DNA of 64,000 nt from Acidovorax sp. GTDB lineage: Bacteria; Pseudomonadota; Gammaproteobacteria; Burkholderiales; Burkholderiaceae_C. Positions within the stretch are counted from its first letter, which is position 1. Each line of letters opens with the position of its first letter. Below are positions 54,712 through 62,120 of the stretch, in pieces. The notes beneath the pieces are model-generated. The model had not been told where the DNA came from and did not search any database. It saw only the letters and a list, made by a program, of their open reading frames with translations. The stretch lies in assembly GCF_027492855.1 (NCBI RefSeq), contig NZ_JAPUDY010000044.1, positions 22,533 to 86,532 on the forward strand. The letters run 5' to 3'. Both the position numbers and the translations under genes were made by a program.

Positions 54712-55634
54712 GGTGGCGATGTCTCCGAAATGGTTTGATCAGCCAGACGCAAGATATGTTCCACCTGCCGCGCGATGGCGGGCGGCACAGGCAGCTCATC
54801 CGCTAGCACGCGGCGTGTGTAGGCCGCCGTGGTGGCCACGTCGATCTCGGCGGGCAGGCCGGGCACTTCGCTGGCGGTGCCGGGCTGCTGCGACTCCAGT
54901 ACGGTGTGCACGCCGCGCACAAAGCCGTCGTAGCGGGGCGTGCGGCGCGGGTCGGTGGCCACTTCGCCCTCCAGGCCACGCGAGAGCAAGGCGTTCATGC
55001 CCAGCATGTGAAAGGCCGTCTGCAGCATCTCGAAATACTCAGGGTGCGTGTATGCGGTGACCACCACCGATGCGCCCGCGCAGGGGTTCATCAGCTTGAC
55101 CACGCTGTGCCCTGGGTTGCGCAGGCCCACCACCTCGCGCACGGCCAGCAGGCGCGCCAGGCCTGCGTGCAGGTGCTGGGTGTGGATGTGGCGCATCTCG
55201 CCATTTGCTATCTTTTCAGGAGCTGTTAGCGCTGGTATATCAAGCGCTAGCAGCACATCCGATGCCAGAACCCGGCGCGCCTCGGTGCGCATGCCGTGCA
55301 GCAGCACGGGCAGGCCCTCGCGCGCCAGCAGCAGGGCCAGCAGCGGCGTCAGCACGGGCAGCTTGCGCGCGCCGTTGTAGCTGGGCAGAACGATGAGCGG
55401 GCGGTCGGTAGCGGGCAGCAGGGCCAGGCGCTGGTGCGTGGCGTCCAGAAAGCCGCACATCTCCTCCGCCGTCTCGCCCTTGATGCGCATGGCCAGGCAG
55501 AAGGCGCCGATCTCCAGATCGCTTGCCGCGCCGTCCAGCACCTGGCCGAACAGGTCCGTGGCCTGCTCGCGCGTCAGCGGCTTGGCACCGCGCGCGCCGC
55601 GGCCGATTTCCTTGATGTACTGGCTAATGGCCAT
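54708..55634 (-). CDS. ybiB: YbiB-type anthranilate phosphoribosyltransferase paralogue
   Basis: A 308-residue member of glycosyltransferase family 3 related to TrpD. E. coli YbiB (TrpD2) binds nucleic acid rather than acting in tryptophan synthesis. Seen here: EIGAFCLAMRIKGETAEEM, LPSYNGARKLPVLTPLLALL and GLRNPGHSVVKLMNP. The usual TrpD phosphate motif is not conserved. LLALDIPALTAPEKIANGE is encoded by a dispersed palindrome. It sits between nasA and cobA, a common place for it in related nitrate clusters (recollection). Confidence 0.92.
   Translation of the reverse strand: MAISQYIKEIGRGARGAKPLTREQATDLFGQVLDGAASDLEIGAFCLAMRIKGETAEEMCGFLDATHQRLALLPATDRPLIVLPSYNGARKLPVLTPLLALLLAREGLPVLLHGMRTEARRVLASDVLLALDIPALTAPEKIANGEMRHIHTQHLHAGLARLLAVREVVGLRNPGHSVVKLMNPCAGASVVVTAYTHPEYFEMLQTAFHMLGMNALLSRGLEGEVATDPRRTPRYDGFVRGVHTVLESQQPGTASEVPGLPAEIDVATTAAYTRRVLADELPVPPAIARQVEHILRLADQTISETSPP
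55205..55257. repeat. Dispersed palindrome inside ybiB
   Basis: Coding-strand copy GTGCTGCTAGCGCTTGAT, loop, CCAGCGCTAACAGCTCCTGA, translated VLLALDIPALTAPE. Same orientation and reading frame as the mutS and trmJ copies. Confidence 0.85.
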
Positions 55635-55694
55635 GGTGGCTCGGTGGCTTCGTGGGTAGGGTGCTTATTTTCCTGCAATCCAGAGACCTTTTTG

Positions 55695-58532
55695 TTATAT
55701 GGCGGCCTGCGCCACGGGCTTGGGGGCCAGCGGCCCTGTGGCGCGCACCATGCGCTTGAGTTCGGGCAGGCACGAGCCGCAGTTCGTGCCGCAGCGCAGT
55801 TGGCCCTGCAGTTGGGCCAGGCGGTCGTCGTCGGTGCCGTGGCAGTGGGCCAGTTGGGCGGTGATGGCGGCGTCCGTCACGTTGAAGCAGGTGCACACCG
55901 GCTTGCCACGCGACTGCACGGCCACGGGCGCTTTGGCGCCGGGTACCAGCAGCAGGCGGCCGTAGGTTTGCGCGGGCAACTCCTCTTGCAGCAGGGTCTT
56001 GAGCCAGCCTTCGGCGCTGGTGTCGCCTGCGAGGACGATGCCTTCGAGTGTGCTGGCATCGCCCCGGCGCATCAGGCGCGCGGCGCGGCGCTGGCCGCGT
56101 TTTTTGTCGGCATAGCGCAGCGTGTCGGTGGTGGCCAGGCCCATCAGCATTTCGATGCGCTCCACGGTAGCGTCGGGTGGCGCCTCGTGTGCGGCGGCGC
56201 GCAGCAGCACGCCCACACGCTCGCGGCCGGGTTCGCCCAGCGGCGTGTTGTTGCTGAAAGGCACGCAACTGGCAAATGGGAACTGCGCCATCAGTGCCGA
56301 CAGTGCCTCGCGCGTGGCCTGGGCGCTGTCGGCGGGTAGCCAGGCCATGGCCAGCAGCGTCCAGGGCAGCTCGGCCTTGAGGATCTTCACCGCCGCATGT
56401 TTCAGCTCGGGCTGTTTGGACGTGGGGCAATAGGCCGAGGTGGTGAGCGCGTTCACACCCGCCAGGCGCTCGCCGGTGGACGAGCTGCCGCTCAAAAATT
56501 CGCTGCCCCAGTGCATGGCCATGAAGGCCTGCGACAGGCCCACGGTGGCATCGGCCTGCGCGGGCACCACGATGGAGCCGCGTTTGCTCGTCACATAGAC
56601 CAGGTCGCCGTTTTTCAGGCCGCGCCGCTCCATGTCCTGCGGGTGCAGCTGCACGCTGGGCTCGGCCACGTGGCCGAACAGGCGGCCCAGGGTGCCGGTG
56701 CGTGTCATGCCATGCCACTGGTCGCGCAGGCGGCCCGTGGTCAGGCTGAAGGGGTAGCGCGATTCGCGCTGCTCGGCCAGGGGCACCCAGGCGTGGGCCG
56801 CAAAACGGGCACGGCCGTCGGCGGTGGGGAAGATGCCGTCTTCGTACAGGCGGGCCTTGCCGGTGGTGGCGCCCTCTGGCAGCGGCCACTGCTGGGGGCC
56901 TGTGGATTCGAGCATCTCCCACGACAGGCCGGTGATGTCCAGGTCGCGCCCGCGGGTGCTCTCACGGTGCTCGTTCCACACGGTTTCGGCGCCCGCATCG
57001 GCGGCGTCCGTGGCGTAGGGGAACAGCGTGGGCTGGCCGGGGCGCAGGCGTGCCTCCAATTGGTGCGCAAATTGCACCGCAATGGCCCAGTCGTGGCGCG
57101 CCTCGCTGGGCGCGGGCACAGCAGGGCGCACGCGCGAGATGCGGCGCTCGCTGTTGGTCACGGTGCCGGTTTTTTCGCCCCACGTGGTGGCGGGCAGCAG
57201 CAGGTCGGCGTACCGCGCGGTTTCGGCCGTGGCAAAGGCCTCTTGCACCACCACAAACTCGGCACGCTGCAGCGCGCGGCGCACGGTGGCTTGGTCGGGC
57301 ATGCTCTGCGCGGGGTTGGTGCAGGCAATCCACAGGGCTTTGATCTCGCCGTCGGCAGCGGCCTGGAACATCTCCACGGCCGTTTTTCCCGGTTGGCTGG
57401 GCACATCGGCCACACCCCACAGCGCGGCCACCTCGGCGCGGTGCTGGGGGTTGGCCAGGTCGCGGTGGGCGCTGAGCAGGTTGGCCAAGCCCCCCACCTC
57501 GCGCCCGCCCATGGCGTTGGGCTGGCCCGTCAGGCTGAAGGGGCCTGCGCCGGGCTTGCCGATCTGGCCTGCGGCCAGGTGCAGGTTGATGAGTGTGGCG
57601 TTCTTGGCGGTGCCGCTGCTGCTTTGGTTCAGGCCCTGGCAGTACAGGCTCAAAGTCGCTTTCGAGGTCGCGAACCACTTGGCCGCCGTGGTCAGGTCGG
57701 CCACCGAGATGCCACAGGTCTGCGCCACACGTTCGGGCGTGTAGTCGCGCACCAGGGCCTTGAGTTCGTCAAAGCCCGTGGTGTGCGCTGCGATGTACTC
57801 GGCGTCCGTCCAGCCCTCCCACAGCATCAGGTGCAGCATGCCGTTGAACAGCATCACATCGCTGCCGGGCTGGATGGGCAAAAACAGGTCGGCTGTGCCT
57901 GCGGTGTCGGTGCGGCGCGGGTCGGCCACGATGACCTTCATGCCGGGGTTGGCGGCGCGCGCGTCTTCAATGCGGCGAAACAAGATGGGGTGCGCCCAGG
58001 CCGCGTTGCTGCCCACGATGAACAGGCACTGCGCGTGTTTCACGTCGTCGTAGCAGGCGGGCGGCGCATCGGCGCCCAGGGTCTGCTTGTAGCCCGCCAC
58101 CGCGCTGCTCATGCACAGGCGCGAGTTGGTGTCGATGTTGTTGGTGCCGATCAGGCCCTTGGCCAGCTTGTTGAAGACGTAGTAGTCCTCGGTGAGCAAC
58201 TGGCCGCTCACGTAAAAGCCCACGGCGTCGGGGCCGTGCGTCTGAATGATGTCAGCGAACTTGTGGGTGGCCAGGCCCAGGGCGGCGTCCCACGACAGCG
58301 ATTGGGGTGCGTCGGCGCGCTGTGCGCGGTGCATAGGCTGCAGCAAGCGGGTCTGCAGCGTGATGGGGCTGCTGGCCGTGAGGTGCAGCGTGGAGCCCTT
58401 GGTGCACAGGCGGCCGAAGTTGGCGGGGTGGTTTGGGTCGCCGCGCACGCCGGTGATCTGGGGGCCGTCGCTTTCGATGATCACGCCGCAGCCTACGCCG
58501 CAGTAGGGGCAGGTTGATTTTGTTTCTTGCAT
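55695..58532 (-). CDS. nasA: Assimilatory nitrate reductase, catalytic subunit
   Basis: Cytoplasmic molybdopterin enzyme of 945 aa reducing nitrate to nitrite. The N-terminal [4Fe-4S] site is CPYCGVGCGV with the fourth Cys in GRLCTKGST; the Mo-bisMGD domains follow (FIVGSNAAWAHPILF, RDQWHGMTRTGTLGRLFGH); a C-terminal BFD-type [2Fe-2S] domain has VCTCFNVTDAAI and LRCGTNCGSCLPELK, presumably the electron entry site. No export signal. It depends on Mog-type cofactor synthesis. It lies 60 bp before ybiB and 240 bp after nirD, with two repeat elements in between. Confidence 0.95.
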   Translation of the reverse strand: MQETKSTCPYCGVGCGVIIESDGPQITGVRGDPNHPANFGRLCTKGSTLHLTASSPITLQTRLLQPMHRAQRADAPQSLSWDAALGLATHKFADIIQTHGPDAVGFYVSGQLLTEDYYVFNKLAKGLIGTNNIDTNSRLCMSSAVAGYKQTLGADAPPACYDDVKHAQCLFIVGSNAAWAHPILFRRIEDARAANPGMKVIVADPRRTDTAGTADLFLPIQPGSDVMLFNGMLHLMLWEGWTDAEYIAAHTTGFDELKALVRDYTPERVAQTCGISVADLTTAAKWFATSKATLSLYCQGLNQSSSGTAKNATLINLHLAAGQIGKPGAGPFSLTGQPNAMGGREVGGLANLLSAHRDLANPQHRAEVAALWGVADVPSQPGKTAVEMFQAAADGEIKALWIACTNPAQSMPDQATVRRALQRAEFVVVQEAFATAETARYADLLLPATTWGEKTGTVTNSERRISRVRPAVPAPSEARHDWAIAVQFAHQLEARLRPGQPTLFPYATDAADAGAETVWNEHRESTRGRDLDITGLSWEMLESTGPQQWPLPEGATTGKARLYEDGIFPTADGRARFAAHAWVPLAEQRESRYPFSLTTGRLRDQWHGMTRTGTLGRLFGHVAEPSVQLHPQDMERRGLKNGDLVYVTSKRGSIVVPAQADATVGLSQAFMAMHWGSEFLSGSSSTGERLAGVNALTTSAYCPTSKQPELKHAAVKILKAELPWTLLAMAWLPADSAQATREALSALMAQFPFASCVPFSNNTPLGEPGRERVGVLLRAAAHEAPPDATVERIEMLMGLATTDTLRYADKKRGQRRAARLMRRGDASTLEGIVLAGDTSAEGWLKTLLQEELPAQTYGRLLLVPGAKAPVAVQSRGKPVCTCFNVTDAAITAQLAHCHGTDDDRLAQLQGQLRCGTNCGSCLPELKRMVRATGPLAPKPVAQAAI

Positions 58533-58588
58533 GGCGTGGGTTTCGTTTCAGGTGTTTTGTGCGTGGGGGGCTACAGGCCTCAGCGAGA

Positions 58589-58661
58589 ACCGTTCGCCCT
58601 GAGCCTGTCGAAGGGCTGTTGGCAAAGGGCGCCCTGGCTTCGACGGGCTCAGCCCGAACGG
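58589..58661. repeat. REP-like inverted repeat between nirD and nasA
   Basis: CCGTTCGCCCTGAGCCTGTC, GAAGG on the left and CTTCGACGGGCTCAGCCCG, AACGG on the right, forming a long stem with an internal loop. It lies inside the presumed operon and could modulate downstream expression or mRNA decay. Confidence 0.88.
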
Positions 58662-58699
58662 GCGGGGGTTAGGGGCCTCTGAGACAAGTACCTCATCAT

Positions 58700-58760
58700 G
58701 TTTTTTTGTGCCCTGGTGCTTATTGGGTAAGCGCTAATAGCTACTATTTTTATAGCAAAT
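58700..58760. repeat. Dispersed palindrome between nirD and nasA
   Basis: Diverged copy (GCCCTGGTGCTTATTGG, then GTAAGCGCTAATAGCTAC) with T-rich flanks on both sides, 12 bp after the nirD stop. Confidence 0.75.
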
Positions 58761-58771
58761 AGATTGCGTGC

Positions 58772-59176
58772 TCAAGCGGCCACGTTGCGGCGCGCAGGCC
58801 CCGCGATGGGCCGCACCAGGTCGAGCGCGTGCGATGCCAGCTCGGCAGCGTCCAGGTACACGGCGCCGTCTTCCACCTTCACCGCGAACTTCGGCGTGCA
58901 GCCCTCGTCGGGTGCGGATGCCTGGCCGTCGCACAGGCCGATGGTCCAGTTGTGCATGGGGCAGGCCACGTGTGTGCCGAACACGATGCCCTGGCTCAGC
59001 GGGCCGCCCTTGTGGGGGCAGCGGTCAAGCAGCGCGAACACGCCGCCTGCGTCGTTGCGGAACACCGCCACGTCCAGCCCCTCTGGGCGGGTGACGCGGC
59101 GCGAGCCGAGCACGGGGATGTCGTCCACGCGGCAGATGAGCTTCCAGTCGGGGGCGGGGTGGTTGTTCGTGGTCAT
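58772..59176 (-). CDS. nirD: Nitrite reductase small subunit, Rieske-type NirD
   Basis: A 134-residue small subunit of the assimilatory NADH nitrite reductase. Its Rieske fold keeps both cluster motifs, CPHKGG and CPMHNW (C-x-H and C-x2-H), so it can probably bind a [2Fe-2S] cluster, unlike NirD proteins that lost these ligands. AAGGA precedes the ATG at 59176; the longer frame upstream is not used. Between nirB (186 bp gap) and nasA on the same strand. Confidence 0.94.
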   Translation of the reverse strand: MTTNNHPAPDWKLICRVDDIPVLGSRRVTRPEGLDVAVFRNDAGGVFALLDRCPHKGGPLSQGIVFGTHVACPMHNWTIGLCDGQASAPDEGCTPKFAVKVEDGAVYLDAAELASHALDLVRPIAGPARRNVAA

Positions 59177-59242
59177 GGCGTTGTCCTTGGTGGATGTTTG
59201 TTTTTGCTTCCTGGCACGCATGCCGGTACGCAAAAAATGAAA

Positions 59243-59328
59243 AACCGTTCACGCTGAGCTTGCCTGTCCTGAGCTTGTCGAAGGGTCGAAGCGCCGCGCG
59301 AGGCTTCGACAGGCTCAGCCCGAACGGT
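59243..59328. repeat. REP-like inverted repeat between nirB and nirD
   Basis: Left arm AACCGTTCACGCTGAGCTTG followed by a partly duplicated CTGAGCTTGTCGAAGG; right arm GGCTTCGACAGGCTCAGCCC, GAACGGTT. Third copy of this family; intercistronic in the nir-nas operon. Confidence 0.88.
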
Positions 59329-59361
59329 TCTTGGTTTTGATGGCATGAAAGCAAATCCGTG

Positions 59362-61806
59362 TCAGGCGCTCACGGGCACGAACTGGCGCGTGTCCACGGC
59401 GGCCTTGTCAAAGTCGAACCAGGGGTCGGGCTCGCCATCCAGCGCAAACTGCAGTTGTTCCCACAGCGCCTTGCGGCCTGCGTGGTCTTCGAGGATGCGT
59501 TTTTTCACGTAGTCGAGGCCCACACGGTTCACGTAGTGCACGGTGCGCTCCAGGTACCAGCCTTCCTGGCGGTACAGCTCGCAGAACGCGCCGGTGTACT
59601 CCAGCACTTCTTCGGCGGTTTTCAGCTTGGTGAAGAAGTGCGCCACCTCGGTTTTGATGCCGCCGTTGCCCGCCACATACATCTCCCAGCCCGAGTCCAC
59701 GCCGATGATGCCCACGTCCTTGATGCCTGCTTCGGCGCAGTTGCGCGGGCAGCCGCTCACCGCGAACTTGACCTTGTGCGGGGCGTACATGCGCCACATG
59801 GCGCGCTCCAGGTCTTTGCCCATCTGCGTGCTGTCTTGTGTGCCCATGCGGCACCACTCGCTGCCCACGCAGGTCTTTACGGTGCGCAGCGCCTTGGCGT
59901 AGGCGTGGCCGCTGGGCATGCCGATGTCTTTCCACACGTTGACCAGGTCTTCCTTCTTCACGCCCAAAAGGTCGATGCGCTGGCCGCCCGTGACCTTGAC
60001 GGTGGGGATGTTGTATTTGTCCACCGCGTCGGCAATGCGGCGCAGCTCGTCGGCCGTGGTCTCGCCGCCCCACATGCGCGGGATCACGCTGTAGGTGCCG
60101 TCTTTCTGGATGTTGGCGTGGCTGCGCTCGTTGATGGCGCGGCTTTGCGGGTCGTCCCTGGCGTCTTTGGGCCAGGTGCTGATGAGGTAGTAATTGACGG
60201 CTGGGCGGCAGGTGGCGCAGCCGTTGGGCGTCTTCCACTCCATGAAGTTGAATACATCGGCAATGCTCAGCAGCTTGTTGGTGCGGATGGCGTCGCGCAC
60301 CGCCTGGTGGCCGTGGTCGGTGCAGCCGCACACGGCTTTTGTCTTGGGCGTGGCGCTGTAGTCGCCGCCCGCCGTGAACATGATGATCTGCTCCACCAGC
60401 CCGGTGCACGATCCGCAGGATGCGCTGGCCTTGGTGTGTTTGCGCACTTCGTCGAGCGTGAACAGGCCCTTGTCCTTGATGGCCTTGCAGATCGCGCCCT
60501 TGGTCACGCCGTTGCAGCCGCAGACCTCGTCGCTGTCCTGCATGGCGGCGGCCTTGCTTTGGCCCTGGTGGCCGGTGTCGCCCAGGTGAGATTCGCCAAA
60601 CATGAGCTTGTCGCGCAGGTCGGTCACGCTGCGGCCGTCGCGCAGCAGCTTAAAGTACCAGCTGCCGTCCACCGTGTCGCCATACAGGCAGGCGCCCACG
60701 AGCTTGTCGTCCTTGATGACGAGTTTTTTGTACACACCGCCAAAGGGGTCGCTCATCACGATCTCTTCGGTGCCATCGCCGCCCTGAAAGTCGCCCGCGC
60801 TGAACAAGTCAATGCCCGTGACCTTGAGCTTGGTGGACGTGAGCGAGCCCTGGTAGCGACCGATGCCGAACTCGGCCAGGTGGTTGGCCAGCACCTTGCC
60901 CTGCTCGAACAGCGGGGCCACCAGGCCATAGGCGATGCCCCGGTGCGCGGCGCATTCGCCCACGGCGTAGATGCGGGCGTCTGTGGTGGTCTGCAGCGTG
61001 TCGCTCACCACGATGCCGCGGTTCACGTGCAGGCGCATTTTTTCAGCCAGGGCGGTGTTGGGGCGGATGCCCACGGCCATCACCACCAGGTCGGCGGGCA
61101 CCTCGGTGCCGTCCTTGAACTTCACGGCGGCCACGCGGCCATCGGCATTGCCCACCAGCTCCTGCGTCTGCGCGCCCATCAAAAACTGCATGCCACGCTC
61201 GGCCAGCGACTTCTCCAGCATCTTGCCCGCCACATCGTCGAGCTGGCGCTCCATGAGCCAGGGCGCCACGTGCACCACGGAGACCTTCATGCCGCGCTTC
61301 ATCAGGCCATTGGCGGCCTCCAGGCCCAGCAGGCCGCCGCCGATCACCACGGCGTGTTGGTAGGTGGCGGCGGCGTCGATCATGGCCTGGGTGTCGGCAA
61401 TGTCGCGGTAGGCCAGCACACCCTTGAGCTCTTTGCCGGGGATGGGCAGGATGAACGGGTTGGAACCCGTGGCCATGATGAGGCGGTCGTATTCGGCGGT
61501 GATCACGTCGCCCGCAGGGCTTTGCGCGCGGACCACGCGGCGCACGCGGTCCACATCGGTCACCGTGAAGCCGGTGTGCAGCGTGATGTGGTTGTCGGCA
61601 TACCAGGACCAGTCGTTGAGAATGATCTCGTCGATGGTCTGCTCGCCCGCCAGCACCGGCGACAGCAAAATGCGGTTGTAGTTGGGGTGGGGCTCGGCAC
61701 CGAACACCGTGATGTCATACAGATCGGGGGCGATCTTGAGCAGTTCTTCCAGCGTGCGCACACCGGCCATGCCATTCCCCACCATCACCAGTTTGAGCTT
61801 TTCCAT
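59362..61806 (-). CDS. nirB: NADH-dependent nitrite reductase large subunit
   Basis: Cytoplasmic sirohaem enzyme of 814 aa reducing nitrite to ammonium. Order: FAD/NADH reductase domain (VMVGNGMAGVRTLEELL, VVIGGGLLGLEAANGL), two BFD [2Fe-2S] domains (EVCGCNGVTKGAI with SCGSCTGLV; VCGCTDHG with CATCRPAV), then sulfite/nitrite reductase repeats with the sirohaem/[4Fe-4S] Cys residues in TCVGSEWCRMG and VSGCPRNCAEA. ATG 61806 is preferred to the one at 61809 because GGAG is five bases before it. First gene of the operon, preceded by an attenuator-like leader. Confidence 0.96.
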   Translation of the reverse strand: MEKLKLVMVGNGMAGVRTLEELLKIAPDLYDITVFGAEPHPNYNRILLSPVLAGEQTIDEIILNDWSWYADNHITLHTGFTVTDVDRVRRVVRAQSPAGDVITAEYDRLIMATGSNPFILPIPGKELKGVLAYRDIADTQAMIDAAATYQHAVVIGGGLLGLEAANGLMKRGMKVSVVHVAPWLMERQLDDVAGKMLEKSLAERGMQFLMGAQTQELVGNADGRVAAVKFKDGTEVPADLVVMAVGIRPNTALAEKMRLHVNRGIVVSDTLQTTTDARIYAVGECAAHRGIAYGLVAPLFEQGKVLANHLAEFGIGRYQGSLTSTKLKVTGIDLFSAGDFQGGDGTEEIVMSDPFGGVYKKLVIKDDKLVGACLYGDTVDGSWYFKLLRDGRSVTDLRDKLMFGESHLGDTGHQGQSKAAAMQDSDEVCGCNGVTKGAICKAIKDKGLFTLDEVRKHTKASASCGSCTGLVEQIIMFTAGGDYSATPKTKAVCGCTDHGHQAVRDAIRTNKLLSIADVFNFMEWKTPNGCATCRPAVNYYLISTWPKDARDDPQSRAINERSHANIQKDGTYSVIPRMWGGETTADELRRIADAVDKYNIPTVKVTGGQRIDLLGVKKEDLVNVWKDIGMPSGHAYAKALRTVKTCVGSEWCRMGTQDSTQMGKDLERAMWRMYAPHKVKFAVSGCPRNCAEAGIKDVGIIGVDSGWEMYVAGNGGIKTEVAHFFTKLKTAEEVLEYTGAFCELYRQEGWYLERTVHYVNRVGLDYVKKRILEDHAGRKALWEQLQFALDGEPDPWFDFDKAAVDTRQFVPVSA

Positions 61807-61841
61807 CATGACTCCGTCGGTTCGACCGCCTGGGCGATTCG

Positions 61842-61904
61842 CAAAACAAAAACGGCGTCCGCACGATGCGGCTTCGATGGCACGAAACCGCATGTGGGGA
61901 CGCC
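61842..61904 (-). terminator. Leader terminator (attenuator) upstream of nirB
   Basis: On the nirB strand a long hairpin, arms GGCGTCC...ATGCGGTTTCG and CGAAGCCGCAT...GGACGCC, is followed directly by GTTTTTGTTTTG. It ends 36 bp before the nirB ATG, inside the leader. A terminator in this place makes expression depend on read-through, as in nas operons controlled by the ANTAR protein NasT. That link is inference; NasT is not in the window. Confidence 0.82.
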
Positions 61905-62120
61905 TTCGTCCGTACAACACCCCGGTGCGCCGTTGCACTGGTGAGTTGTGTGGCCCTGCCGGGCCGTTGTGCTTGTTAAGCAATGCCCGTGCCAGAGGCG
62001 GTGCACCGATTTGGTGTGCAAGATGGCGATGGGGCCCGCTTTGTGCGGCCCTGTGGCGCCGCACCTCGGGCGTGCCTGTCCTGCACCACCTTGGGCATAA
62101 AACCTGCATGGGGCTGGTGC
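61905..62120. other. Divergent promoter region, nirB / PP2C-kinase
   Basis: Besides the hairpins listed separately, about 215 bp separate the nirB leader from the kinase start. Promoters for both directions should be here. GGCGGTGCACCGATTTGGTG at 61997-62016 contains the short palindrome GGTGCACC; no regulator site can be assigned by eye. Confidence 0.45.
61925..61965 (-). promoter_or_regulatory. Two hairpins upstream of the nirB attenuator, possible ANTAR target
   Basis: On the nirB strand the first hairpin is GGCCCGGCAGGGCC (61965-61952). The second is GTGC-AACGGC-GCAC (61938-61925), whose hexaloop has A at position 1 and G at position 4, the established pattern of ANTAR-bound RNA. The first does not show this loop pattern, so the dual motif is only half met. 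They lie 21 bases before the terminator hairpin. Confidence 0.55.

Noticed and set aside
56397-58517. A 706-codon open frame antisense to nasA
   Set aside because: Shadow of a strongly conserved molybdoenzyme gene; no ribosome site or recognisable domain.
59359-61944. An 861-codon open frame antisense to nirB
   Set aside because: Shadow frame with repetitive His/Ala/Val composition; nirB on the other strand is unambiguous.
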